The position numbers and the translations under genes are program-made. 64,000 nucleotides of DNA from Spirogloea muscicola (taxonomy: Eukaryota; Streptophyta; Zygnematophyceae; Spirogloeales; Spirogloeaceae), in contig WELB01000010.1 of NCBI GenBank assembly GCA_009602725.1, forward strand, positions 574,535 through 638,534. The letters are read 5' to 3'. Every line of letters starts with the position of its first letter. The first letter of the stretch is position 1. The notes below the pieces were generated by a model. It had not been told where the DNA came from, searched no databases, and saw only the letters and a program-made list of their open reading frames with translations. Of this stretch, positions 22,993 through 34,355 are shown piece after piece.

Positions 22993-25291
22993 CGGGCGAG
23001 CGGTTGCCAGGCCGCGAGCAAGGCGGCGTGTAACGGCGGCGGCAGCGGCGGCGAGGAAGGCGCGAAGCTGGTGGAGCTTCCCTCCGCGAGTGTGCCGCTT
23101 TTAAACGCGCAGTTTCCCGCTTATGCAACGGCCACCACTAGCTTCCCCGGCGATGCTCCGGCTCTCCGTCAAAGAAAGAAAGCGCGGCCAGATTGACTGG
23201 TGGCTGTGAGATGCCAGCCCAAAGGAAGGGTCAAAGTCTGAAGGAGCCGGATGGAGCAGAAAGCAAGATACGAAGTGCCAAGACGTCAAGCTGTCCAACT
23301 TGTCTGTGCTCACTCGTGGGTAGTAGCCCCCACCGTCACTAATACACACTTCATTCTCCTCCAGTCGTAGTCGCCCTTTCAGACCTTCTGCATTTCTTAG
23401 TTCCTACGTATCCATTCCTTTGGGCTGGCCTCTCACAGCCGTTGCTTTGCATTGGAAGAGCTGTTTCGTACTCTTTTCTGCCCCGCTTCCTAAGCCCCTA
23501 ACCCTAAACCCTAAAGCCTAGGTCTTCGCTCCACGTTGCCCCAATGTTTGCACATTTTTAACTTTGCATGGACAGTCCATTGGCTCCGCTTGGCCTCCAT
23601 TTCACTTTATGAGCACCGCCGCACTCTCTTGTGAAGCGGTCGTCGCGACCAGCGGGCCCCAGCCTGTGCAGGCCTGGACAGCTAGCGTCAATGAGATAAA
23701 AGGCGCGTGGCGTGCTTATGATGGAAGTGAGGCCAAGCCGAGCTAGTGATTGTTGATGCAATGGAAGTGCAACAGGCAAATGTAGAGTTTGGGCTAGCGC
23801 GCACGGAAGCTCTTCTGAACGGAAGCGACAGCACAAGCGGAGCGCAAAGTCATATAGTGGTCCTCCATCCTCCAGCGTCTTGCACAGCAGGTCGGCAAGC
23901 GTTTCCGTAGTTGGGGGGCAGTTTGCGGCATACTGCAGGCGTGCTACAGGAGCAGCTCTCGCTAAGCCTGCAGCGCTTGCAGTCTCTGGCCCTTCATCAG
24001 CATGCTCCGCGCGCTATAACTCGGCCACCGGCTTCCGCAGTAGTAGTGCTCGGGCTGCCCAAATTAGCGTATCCAAATTGTATGTGCTCATTTGTGGGAA
24101 CAAAAAGCCTCCTTTTCGCCCTGACATCGTCTGCATTCATGAGCTGCCACAGATCTCCGGAGCCCACCCGTTTTAGGCTGTCTCGGCTGTCATGCAAAGG
24201 CAAAGGCAGTGCAACGAATGTTGCTGCACAGAGGAGAACCCAAATTGCTGAGTGCTAAGCGCTGCCGTGTTGGGGCTCACCCCTTGACATTGTCTGTTTC
24301 TTTTGGGCTGGCCTTCCACATGCATCGCCTCCTTTGAGTGCTCGTGAATGAAGCTGGAGGCCACATCTAGCTAATGCACCAATCAACAGGATGTGCAAAG
24401 ACTGGGGTTACACAGATCGAAAAGCACTAGGCTAAGAGGGGCTAAAGATACAGGACAGCCAATTTCATTGGCTTGATGTGGCCTCCCCATTCGTCTGTAT
24501 GCACTCATAAGGAGGCGATGAATGTGGAATGCCAGCCCAAGAGAACCTGACAAGGTCAAGGGGTGAGCTCCAAGACGGCAGCACTCAGCAGAATGAAGTG
24601 ACTACCACATATAGCCCCTCAGCAATTCCTAGGCAAGATGGGAGAGAAGTGGAGGGGCCCTGGGGGAGGCGATGGCACTCTCACCAGCGTCGCCCCAAGC
24701 CCTGGCCCTCCTGGCCTGCCCATCACGGGCTGCCACACCTGGTGCAGGCCATCATCTCGGTTTTGTACACCTTTGTACACTGCATCACCTCTGCCACTAT
24801 CTACACAATCTCCTCCGCACTCGGCTGGCTTTGACAGCTGCACCTGAGTAGCAATAGCAATTGTATAGTACATACTAATAATCTCTTCTGTCAGCAACGG
24901 CGTCAACCCAGGGTCGGTCATGTCCAACAAAGTCGATGTGTGGGCTCCAACACGAGCTGGACTACTCCATCAAAAAATTCTAGCATGCACTGTGGTTTGA
25001 TGTTTTTCGACATAGAAGGCACCAGCTTCACGCTGCCATGCTTAGCCCCTCACACTGTAAGATGCCGCTATTCCTAAGCTAAGTGCCGATGCTTGAGGCG
25101 ATACAATGGTTGAATCTCAATGCATTCATCTCCAGCGAGCTACAACCAGCACTCTGGAGGCGGAAGTCTCACCAGGAAAAACACATAATACAGATCTGCA
25201 GCAATTGAAGGCCATGTAGGCATTGTATCATATGGCATTGTTTGTCTAGTACAACTGGTCCCTCTAATTTGAGGGGTCAACCCGCTAGCTA
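22993..25291. repeat. AUG7 promoter then long repeat mosaic
   Basis: The first 150 bases upstream of AUG7 are GC-rich and probably promoter. Beyond lie hairpin copies (about 23195-23250 minus, 23425-23450), tail-module copies (23290-23325 and 24058-24103), a GCGCACCGCGCGCC relative near 23586-23615, a short telomere-like tract (23495-23519) and a reverse copy near 23700-23750. From about 24350 to 25291 I see no module and no convincing exon. A 100-codon plus-strand frame at 24529-24834 lacks homology and splice context. Confidence 0.6.
23495..23519 (-). repeat. short interstitial telomere-like tract
   Basis: The plus strand reads CCCCTAACCCTAAACCCTAA then AGCC, about three units of the plant-type CCCTAAA/TTTAGGG repeat with one short unit. 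It sits inside the repeat mosaic, not at a chromosome end. A single further TTTAGGG unit occurs at about 27327. Confidence 0.7.
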
Positions 25292-26771
25292 TCACATTGC
25301 ATTCTGGAAATGTACATCGTTGAATAACTCTGGCATGTGAGCGTTGGTGACCTTCATCCTTGCGGTCATCTTCCGCTGTTTCTGCTTGGGCTTAGGCTGT
25401 TGCTTCCTAACAGCAGCCATCATCTGGCGACGGGCTGGATCAGACACCGGCTTAATGCCAGCCTTAATCAACTCTCGCTCAACATCTACAAATTCCCGAG
25501 GAAGCTCAATGCTCCTGAGCAGTTGCTTCAGGTCGTCTTCCACTTTAAAACCCATGAGTTTCGGATCGTTGGGATACACTACCTCTTCGTTATTGTCTGT
25601 ATTTGTTATTGCCCAAATCTGGCCAGCTGCTTTGAGTTCCTGTCGCAGCAAAGGCAAGGCAATGACCGTTTGACAGAATGCAAACAACCATGATAGTGGC
25701 TCTTGCATAGCCAGTCCACAGCAATCACAGGCAATAATAGGTGGTGACCACTAAGGGAATAAGCCCAGGCGTTGACTGACCTGGACATCATTCAGAACCC
25801 CTGGATACGCGTCCTTGATGTCAGCAATAGGGGTTCCATCCAAGATTTGCCGTATGAGTTTCAAGAGCTGCTCCTTGTTTTCCAGTTCATGCTTGGCCTG
25901 GTCACGATGATGAATGTGAGCTGAAGAACGATAAGTGTGAGGAGATGACATGATGGCAGACAAGCAACACGGTCTCAAACAGCAAAAAAGACGTGCACTT
26001 GCGTCCAAAGTTGCTGCTCCTTCTCAGGGGCAAACAAGAGGGGCCGGCATCCTTCGGGGCCAACTGCTTGCCTTGTAAGAGTATCGCGTGCCATCAAAGG
26101 CGACCTTGACATTAGCCTTCAGATTCTCCTGAAGTTCTTTGTTCTTATCAATATCAACATAGAGGGTGCTATATATCTCCTGCGTTGTGAATGCCTTCCT
26201 CTCCTGACACATCCAGATGAGTCATGACTGCGTGAGCTGGTTGGCATATGCAGCAATGCTTGCTGCTGCTTGCTTCCCTGTGCATCATGATTTGGAGTCG
26301 CTTCTCCGCACAACGTCGCCCTTGTTGACATCATTATCAGCGTATACGAGAAGAAGTGACGGCAAAGACCTTGTCATCATTCTGTAGTTGTGACCACAGA
26401 AGATTGTATGGTGCCCACTGAAGTAGACCAGCGACAGCGTCACTCACTAGCAGCAGAAGATCGATGACTTTCTTCATCTGTGCTCCAACAGGTAGCCGGC
26501 GTACGTTCTCCATCTGGACGTACTTGTCGCTCTCCTGTAGGAACTTGTACTTGGCCATCTGTTGCTGGTGCTGGGCGCCATATGCAGAAACCTGCTGGAC
26601 GGCGGGCTTGCTGGCAAAAACCTTCGTGGTCGTGACAATCGATACCGTCGCCACGGGCGGGGCCGCCCCGGCGGGCTTCCGCGTCGCCGCATCTTTGGAG
26701 AGCCGCTCGGCTGCATCCTTGGCGAGGCGCTCCTGCTGCTTGTTGAACTTGGCGAGCTGCTCCCGCAACAT
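25292..26771 (-). CDS. GTF2E2: transcription factor IIE subunit beta
   Basis: TFIIE-beta is a general RNA polymerase II initiation factor that pairs with TFIIE-alpha and helps load TFIIH. Four exons join in phase: 26771-26448, 26203-26072, 25897-25781 and 25639-25292, giving about 306 residues. The N-terminus (MLREQLAKFNKQQERLAKD) is basic and helical. The two winged-helix parts include KKVIDLLL with ERKAFTTQEIYSTLY, and FDGTRYSYKAKHELENKEQL with IADIKDAYPGVLNDVQ. The C-terminal half has VVYPNDPKLMGFKVEDDLKQ, IELPREFVDVERELIKAGIK and a Lys-rich MTARMKVTNAHMPELFNDV, all typical. The intron after TYSYK begins GCAAGC, a GC-AG intron proven by phase. The start is the first in-frame ATG. Confidence 0.95.
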
Positions 26772-27491
26772 GCCCCGCAGGATGCAGCGGGCGCGCACCA
26801 AGCTGGCAGAGAAGGGGCGCCGGCGCAGGAAGGCCGGCCGCCTCTGCCGGCGCCGGCCACGGCCCGCGGCGCGGGCGCGGCGCCGGCGTTGGGCTGCGGC
26901 GCTGGGGCGCCGAACTGAGAATGACAGACATTACAGACCAACCCCAATGGATTTTATAGACCGGTGGCACGCCACAGCCCGCAGCAGTGAAACTGGCGAA
27001 ACGACGGGATGGCGTAGACGACGTCCGCCTCAAGGCTTGAGGGCATTGCTAGCGGCAGGGCAGAGAGAAGTACAAGTAAGCTCTTCCACAGAAGCGTCCC
27101 CCTTATTAGTCTCCCCCTTAGCCAGCTCATTACCCAGTTGACAGGACATTTGTAAGGTTAGAGTTGGCCTCCCTTTCAATTCCATGCGCACCGCGCGCCT
27201 TTTTCTCTCACAGAGAGACGGCCCGCGATGTTCATGAATTGGAAAGGGGTGGCCAATGCAAGCGAATACATTGTCCAAAGAGCAGACACCGGGATGGTGG
27301 GGTGGCAGAAAGCCTGCCCAGCTGTAGGTTTAGGGTTCAGCAAAAGGTTAACAGTGGGACTGATGAGCTGNCGCCGCGGCAGCTGGGACGGCCGCGGCCC
27401 GGGTGCCTCGTCCCTGCGGCCGGGCTTGCACCTGGGGCGGCCAGGAGCCGGGCGCCTCGCAGGCGCGCATGCTGGCCGCTCGAGGTGGACC
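26772..27491. promoter_or_regulatory. head-to-head spacer TFIIE-beta / ClpR3
   Basis: The divergent spacer is GC-rich next to TFIIE-beta. It carries a GCGCACCGCGCGCC repeat module (27137-27200, preceded by GTTGACAGGACATTTGTAAG) and a lone N at 27371 just before the ClpR3 first exon. Bidirectional promoter activity is inferred from position only. Confidence 0.5.
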
Positions 27492-29669
27492 ATGTCCGTG
27501 GTCTCCCGCCGCTCCAGCGCCGTGCTACCGCCGTTTCAGGATGCGTTCCTCCCCTGGCTGGAGATGGCAGCCGCCTCGGAGGAGGGCCAAGACCAGCTGA
27601 GCGACGCAGCCAAAGGCAATTACGACGGCCCGCCGCTCCTGGACATCGCGGCAGCGAAGATGGTGCAGCGGCAGATGACGGCGCCTGCACAGGTGGAGAG
27701 GGGCGGCAACTACGGCGAGCACCGGCCACGGCGGCCCCCGCCTGACCTGCCTTCCCTTCTCCTCAACAGCAGGATTGTGTACATCGGCATGCCAGTAAGC
27801 GTGGACTGCCTGTAGGGTCCAATTGCACCACGGGTGGAATCACAGCCTGACAAAATCTAATAGGGTTGCCTCTTGTTCTTGATGATTGTACCATCCTGCT
27901 GAAGGTTGTCAGGGCTTCCCTAGAGGTGCTCTGATGGTGTATTTGCCTAAAAAGCAACCCTCCTTATGAAACAGCCGTGAATTGACTTCATACACTGATC
28001 TCAAGGCTTTGTGGTCTTCTTCGATCATAGGAAAATGAATGAAATTATCAATCAATTGTGATGACCTATCTAGCGAGATGTCTGCATCTTTTTGTACAGC
28101 ACTGATAAGGATTCACAAGGGTACTGGTATGTCGACTGCAGCTTGTACCGGCTGTTACAGAATTGGTCATTGCTGAGATTCTCTATCTCCAGTGGCTAGA
28201 CCCAAGACAGCCAACCTATATCTACATCAACTCCACTGGGACGTCACGTGCTGATGGTGAAACAGTATGTCTCCAAGCAACATGCATGGCTCGGCAGAAC
28301 ATATTACTCGGAGGTTCGGAACCATGCATCTCAGCGGCATGTGATGTTTCATATTCCTGTGTGAAAATTTTTATGTATATGGACACTGTCTTCTACTTGG
28401 CTGAGTCTTCAGGTTGGCATGGAGACAGAAGGCTTTGCCATCTATGACACCATGAGACAAGTCAAAAACTCGGTAAGTGACGATTTGGCACAGCTACAGC
28501 TTTCTACCTAGGTGAAGAGTTAAGGGAGCATACAAGCTATAGGAGTTGGAGCGTAGTCTGATCCCATGGCTGAGTCTTGGATTGAGTAGCTGAGTGTGAG
28601 ACATTGTAGGTGTTCTAATTTTCTGGACGCACAGTCAGAGGAGAAGCACTACTGCACCTGAAGTGGTTGACTGCCGCTTGGCTTGCATTCAGATTCAAAC
28701 TGTGGGCGTAGGAGCTGCTATTGGTCAGGCCTGCCTTCTTCTTGCAGCTGGTGAAAGAGGCCGCAGATTCATGCTCCCTCATGCCACAGGTGGTTGAGAT
28801 GGCCTCCTCTTCGGACGACGTTTTAGTAGTCTGTGATAGAAGTGGAAGATAGGTTCCTTGGTAAATATACACAAAAGCTGCAACAATGTCATTAGGCTTA
28901 TTGCCAGCATTGACTAGTTGCCATATGTTTTTCAGCCATGATTCAGCAGCCACGCTTGCCCTCAACTGGCCAGATGAGTGCCATTGATGTTCACATCCGA
29001 GCAAAAGAGGTACGACACGTACCCCAACTTTTGATGGCATTGCTGTCGCACGTGAGTGACGCTACTTCCTTGCAGTAATTGCCAGGCTTCTTCTGGATGT
29101 CACTTCTGGCCTCACACTGAAGTTGGCAATGCTTTTACTCGCTAGGTTATCAACAATCGGGATTGCCTTGTGAAGCTCTTGGCACGTCACACAGGCAATG
29201 TAAGGCATTGTTCGGCCTCCATAGAGGAACCATGGGCTGCTTTGCAAAGCGAGGTCTCGTACAGGGTCTTGTGCACTTCATCTTAATATATGTCAGATTT
29301 AAAGAGCTGCCAAATTTCATGCGCACTACTGACACTAAATTTCATCTGCTGCAATCAGTCCGTGGAGAAAGTATCGAAAGTCATGGAGAGGCCCTACTAT
29401 ATGAATCCTCAGAAGGCCATTGCTTTTGGTGTTGCAGACAAGGTGGGCAGGGATACCAACAACCTTCGTCATCTGTATGTGCTCGTTCATTGCTGCCTCG
29501 TTCACAGTGGTGCAGACTGATCAAGCCTTGTTCTTCTGTGATTGCGCGTCAGGTCCTTTGGAGAGGGCAAGAGGCAATGGCTGACACATTGTCAGCAGAG
29601 GCTTGGGACAAGAATGCGGGCATCCGAGTGGTAGAGCGGCCTATGAATTATGCAAACCCCGCAACATAA
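27492..29669 (+). CDS. CLPR3: plastid Clp protease subunit ClpR3 (non-catalytic)
   Basis: ClpR3 is a structural ClpP paralogue of the plastid Clp core. Exons are 27492-27794, 28142-28264, 28413-28472, 28693-28789, 28936-29009, 29146-29199, 29359-29442 and 29553-29669, all in phase. The body matches ClpR3: PPDLPSLLLNSRIVYIGMPL, TELVIAEILYLQWLDP, TYIYINSTGTSRADGET, GMETEGFAIYDTMRQVKN, AAIGQACLLLAAGERGRR, AMIQQPRLPSTGQMSAIDV and the ClpR3-specific tail VLWRGQEAMADTL with EAWDKNAGIRVV. The ClpP catalytic Ser and His positions are replaced (the MIHQP motif reads MIQQP), as expected of ClpR. The start is uncertain. ATG 27492 gives MSVVSRRSSAVLPPF, and a transit peptide may begin upstream near the N at 27371, where the sequence changes to repeat. 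Confidence 0.95.
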
Positions 29670-30216
29670 GCTCTCCTGTAGATCTTGACCACATAACAAT
29701 TTGGTTCCCAGAGTCTGGGCCTCATTCCCAGCAGGTCTTTAACCTAAATTGTAATGCCCGTGGTTTCTGTACTGGCTGCGCATATTTTGAAGGAGGTGGT
29801 GGTATAAGTGCATCTCTACAAGCAGACCTCTTGCTCAAATTTCTTTGCTAGTCAAGTGCAGTGAAAGAGGTGTTGAAGTCTGTGTTGCTCATAAGTGCTA
29901 GCTAGTAAGTCGTTTGTTTAAGCCACGTGCATACTAGACTTGGAATACCCCATCTACTTTAGAGAACAAATGTTAGTTGTGGTCATAAGCTGCCAATTTG
30001 AGAAAGCAATCAACTGTGGGCTTACCAGCAAGGAGAAGTGCTGTGCAAAGACACCACATTCCATTTCAAGCAGGTGTCACAAGAATACCACCACTACTCA
30101 AGAGATTCTGCTTCTCTTTGAGATGTAGCAGTCCTTATATCAGGAGCTAAATTTGTACTTGGATGGCCGTTGTAGAAGCCACGCAGTAGCTGAAAGTAAG
30201 AAATCTTCATGCTCCA
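29670..30216. other. tail-to-tail spacer ClpR3 / mS37
   Basis: No exon or repeat module is recognised. This is probably the two 3' UTRs and their termination regions. Confidence 0.4.
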
Positions 30217-30835
30217 TCATCTTCGCATGGTCTTTGAGAGTCTCTGCAAGTGATAGTTTATGGGCGGAACCTGTTTGTTTCTTTTCGCCTGCAGGATAAG
30301 CAAAGCTTTCATATCATTGCCTGTTCGCTGCCAGCCAGCAATCTGACGATCCTTTGCCATCAGCAGTTGGCAGATTGACATGGGTGTGCCCATGCAGCAG
30401 CAAGCGATTCTTGCACACAGTGCGCCTGTATATTTACAGGCTGGCCCCTATGCGAGCAATTAAAGGCAGCAGGTGGTCAGTCGACTTCTCCACGACTTTA
30501 CTGCTAACTTCCATATTCTGATATCCGAGCTGTGGTCGGACTTGCATGACCATCAACTCTCACCACACGCTAAGCAGACCAGCACGTTGCGTCCGTGAAA
30601 GTTAGACGCTGCCCACAGAGCTAGCAGCAGGTGACGTGGTAAAGGGGCAGGAAGGACTTGCCTGCAGCTCCATGCAGGCGTTGAGGGCGCGCTTCTCAGC
30701 GCCGCAGTTGTCGGAGTTGAAGCTGGCGTACTTGAGGCAGGACATGAAGGCCATCATCTCAGTGAAGCAGGACAGCACCTTGCGGCCGCCGAGTGTGCGC
30801 GGGTTCACGCGCAGCACCTCGCTCTTCTTCCCCAT
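30217..30835 (-). CDS. mitochondrial ribosomal protein mS37 (CHCHD1/MRP10-like, twin CX9C)
   Basis: This is a small twin-CX9C protein of the mitochondrial small ribosomal subunit. Two exons, 30835-30662 and 30288-30217, encode about 81 residues. The start is MGKKSEVLRVNPRTLGGRK. The first CX9C pair is in CFTEMMAFMSC, the second in CGAEKRALNAC. Exon 2 reads AKRNKQVPPINYHLQRLSK, matching the INYHLQRL ending of plant homologues. The intron begins GCAAGT, so it is a GC-AG intron; reading through it would replace the conserved ending with unrelated residues. Such proteins are imported into the intermembrane space through the MIA pathway. It is head-to-head with APH-1. Confidence 0.88.
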
Positions 30836-31965
30836 GGGGCACTGCCGCTGGGCCGCCCAGCGCAACGGGATGACAAAACCTACTCCAAGCAAGCCACCGC
30901 CGCTGCCGACTTGGAGACTCAGACGCCTTCAGGTCTAAAGCCCAGCAGCCGGCCAGCCTCGTCGGCAGCAATACACTCTCAGCTCCAACGGGGATCCGCA
31001 CTCCAGCCGGCGATCTGACTCCCCGGCACCTCGAGCTTGCCGGCGTCGGCGCCACGAGCCTCGTGGTGGCCAGCCCTTGCAGGCGGCCGAGCTCGACACC
31101 TGACCGCAGGCGGAGCCGCCGCCGCCGCAGGGTTTGATGTGGGGCTGATGGTGGTGGGGGCTTTGGGGCTGAGACAAAGCCACACGGCCGGCGGCGCACG
31201 GCCTACGGCGCGACTACTGCCAGCCTGCGGCCGCCAGTTGCCGACGGTGGAGCGGGCCGCGGAGCTGGGACGGCAGAAGCGGCTCGCCGTCCATCGGAAA
31301 GACGAGTGGCGAGAGCGAGTGCCCCTATCCTCCTTCAATCTACGGTGGGTTATGTAGGTCTTAAGATGTGCTTGCCTTTGTACTTGGCCGTTTGGCCTTC
31401 GTTTGTTTCAAATACACGAAATTTCCTTCAATCTACTGTGGGTTATGTAGGTCTTAAGATGTGCTTGCCTTTGTACTTGGCCATTTGGTCTTCGTTTGGT
31501 TTAAGTACACGAAATTTCATATACTCCAGCCCCTATCCTCAATGGGCGAGCCCTTTCCTCGAGAGTGAACGTGGCTGCTGGTATGGAAAGAGCGGCAGAA
31601 ACTGGAAGCGGAAGACGGCACCACTTGGGCAGCCCCCCGCCGTCTACAGCGCTCCCAGGCACTCGCGATACACCAGCGTGCTGGCCGTGTGCACTAGCCC
31701 AGGCTAGTGGCTTCCGTGGTGGTGGTTTGGCGCCTCAGTATAGCTTGTCAGATATGCATGTGCTTCACTGGGGGATATTCGGTGTCCCCCTCAGCCAGCT
31801 CATTAACCAGTTAACAGGACTTTTGTAAGGCCAGAATTGGCCTCCCTTTCAATTCCATGCGCACCGCGCGCCGTCTCTCGCCGCCACCTCGTCTCGGACG
31901 CCCGCGCCCGGCGGCCGCGGCGGCGGAGGCGGCGGCCCCCTCGCCGGCGCCTTCCTGCCGCACGC
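30836..31965. repeat. mS37/APH-1 head-to-head spacer with repeats
   Basis: The first 450 bases are GC-rich, probably promoter. Two tandem copies of the B module follow (31332-31424 and 31425-31516, period 93). A hairpin relative lies near 31565-31600, a tail-module copy ends near 31782, and a GCGCACCGCGCGCC module (31805-31872) abuts the APH-1 first exon. Confidence 0.65.
31332..31516 (+). repeat. tandem duplication of the B module (2 x ~93 bp)
   Basis: The unit starts CCTTCAATCTACGGTGGGTT and continues through TGTGCTTGCCTTTGTACTTG to ACACGAAATT. It is repeated once with few differences (ACGG/ACTG, GCCG/GCCA, GGCC/GGTC). A near-identical single copy lies in an LCMT1 intron (7258-7365), with diverged copies at about 49240-49300, 56290-56345 and 56505-56555. 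Confidence 0.9.
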
Positions 31966-34058
31966 TCGCTGGTGGGCCTGGGCCCCGCGCTGGCGCTGGC
32001 AGCGCTCGTGCTGCTGCCCAAGCCCGTGCTCACTCTCGCTGCGCTCTGCAGGTAGTAGCAAGCACTCCTCCGCTGCCCCCACTGCGTCGTGTCGGCTCGC
32101 TGGGCGGCCGAGGGCCTGTGCGAAGGCGAGCGCGACACTCGCAATCGCAGGCGTCTCCAGCAGAGGCCCGGCGACGCATTTGCTCCACATCCTCGCCTCT
32201 GAGGCTCGCGCTGAAGCAATCTCTGGGGCTCAGCGCTTGGGCAGAGCCTAAGGAGGCCCGATCCCCTCGACAAACTAGAGCCCGCCAGCTTGCTATCGAG
32301 CCCGGGGCCCACCAGCTCACTTCCCCCCCGCCCCTTCCCCTGCCTGTCCCTGCACAGCACCTTCTACTGGCTCGTCACCATCATTGCGACCGCTGGCCTC
32401 ACTCGCCTGCTCCTGCCCTCTGCGCCCCCCACATGGTTCCTGGCCTTGCTCCTGCTCGTGGCCGTCGCCTGTCAGGAGTTGGCTCGCATTGGGCTCTGGA
32501 GGATTGCCAGGCGAGTTGGCCCTCGTGCAGTGCAGCGCCAATTCACAATCCGAGTGTTGTTCCTATTCTTATGCTGCTCTAAGCATGTGTGTCTTGCTGT
32601 GCCGTCTTGATACCTTCACCAAAAACCTGTGGAACGCTCTTCGGCGCAGCAACAATCGTAGTCACACACAGATTTAGAGTTGCACTGTCAGTTGGTAGGT
32701 CTCGGCCGTGCTTGTAAGCTCCATTTCCAACAGCCCCAGCTCATCAAGTTGCTTGTTGCTCACTATCTTTACTTGCATGCATACAGACATTTACTTCGTG
32801 CGCTCCAACTTATTGCTCGCCGTCAATCAAAGGCGCCTCTTTCCTTCAGTGACAAGGTGCAGATTTATTTAGGTAAAGAACCATCACTAGCATGCCCAGA
32901 CTTTCACAAAGAACGATCTGCTTTGACATTTATCCGTGTAGTTTGGACCCTGCTGGTGTCTGCATCCCGTGAGCAGTCGATTGTGCATGAAGTCAGGGAG
33001 GCAACCCCTTGCTTGCAAGCTAGAACCTGCCCTTTAGGATTTCCTGCGTCTGGCTTGCTCTTCTGGTGGTACAGGAAGTTATTGGTGTAGATTGAGAGGG
33101 AACTTGGACAATGTCATTGAACTCTTAGCTCCATCAGTCGATGGGCTCAGAAGCCATGTCTTCTCTTGGTGATTACCACATGCATCTATCTCGGAGCAAG
33201 CTCTGAGTTGCTCTACTGGTGTAGTTGCTCAATGACACCCCTGCCAAGTGCAGCTGCAGGGTTCGGTCATGGACTTGCCCACTCGTTGCTGTTCTTCCTG
33301 AGCCTCATGACCCCTGCAATGGGACCAGCAACATACTATGTCTCTGCTTGCCCCCAGATGCCTATTTTCCTGGCCATGGGTAATCTGTCACACCAATGTC
33401 TAGTGAAGCACAAGCACAGTCTTGACTACCACCGGTCAAAATCGATGTCTTGAGTAGTGTGCTGTTGACAAATTTCATTGCAGTTGTTACATGTGCACAG
33501 TGTCGTCAGTATTCTTATGCAGCCCGATATGCTCTGATTGAAGCAATCTGATGACATCCTAACTTGTGCTGCATGCAGCAATCGCATCTTCTGCCTTCTT
33601 CATCATACATGCACTTAGTATGATTATGGCTTTTGACGGTTACGGGGAAAACAGCAGTCACCAATATTATGCTCCAATTATTCACTTTGCAGCAGCATCG
33701 ACTGTGAGTGAACATCATATGCAACAAACTCAAGCATCGTTTTAAAGCGACTGACCATGGGAAGATGACGCGTACCTGCGCAGACACTTTGTACTTCCTG
33801 AACGTCAATAGTTGTGAATCATTCAGGCACTTGCAAATAATAATACTGACTGGTGCAGGTTTGCTACCATTTTTGCAGACGCTCTTGAATCTTGCTCCAA
33901 GTGGTTGCCTTGTTGGATTACCACTTCTTTGGATCATCGTAGTTTCTGCAGTCTCTGCCTGCCACAGCATTCTGTGGCGGAAGAGCAATACAGTGCAGCA
34001 GAGTGTTGTGCATCGTGCTGGTCAATCTAGTACTCTCCACACGAGACAAGCTGATTGA
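31966..34058 (+). CDS. APH1: gamma-secretase subunit APH-1 (5' end unclear)
   Basis: APH-1 is a seven-pass membrane scaffold of the presenilin/gamma-secretase complex. Exons are about 31966-32051, 32358-32510, 32787-32872, 33254-33379, 33579-33703 and 33879-34058. Landmarks are SLVGLGPALALAALVLLPKP in helix 1, TFYWLVTIIATAGLTRLLL, ACQELARIGLWRIAR, AAGFGHGLAHSLLFFLSLMT, PAMGPATYYVSACPQMPIFL, FFIIHALSMIMAFDGYG, YAPIIHFAAAST and LAPSGCLVGLPLL. The two functionally important histidines of the family (in IIHAL and IIHFA) are present. Intron 2 starts GCGAGT, a GC-AG intron required by phase. No in-frame ATG is visible between the upstream repeat module and the conserved first helix. The start codon is therefore missing, lies in an upstream exon, or is non-AUG. 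Confidence 0.92.
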
Positions 34059-34355
34059 TTTAACACGGGCACATAAGCAAGTGAATGATACGTTAGGATG
34101 CTTATGCCAATGCTGCTTGCATTCCTTTGGGCAGATGAGCATTTTATGCTCAGTCATGTACTGTGACTTCCTATTGAATTGTCAGGACGACTAAGATGCG
34201 GTATTCTGCGAATAAATGCAAATGTCATTGTCATTGGCATGACTAATTTTCACATATTGTACATATACCTTTGTTTACAGCTAGCTCTCTGAGGGCACTG
34301 CCAGTCTACTCACTCCCAGACTTGCAGTGCTGAAGCTTGATACCTCAGATTGCAC
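34059..34355. other. tail-to-tail spacer APH-1 / SAM gene
   Basis: No exon or repeat module is seen. This is a likely pair of 3' UTRs. Confidence 0.4.

Noticed and set aside
24529-24930. 100-codon frames on both strands in the TFIIE-beta downstream region
   Set aside because: No homology, no splice support, overlapping frames on opposite strands; likely chance.
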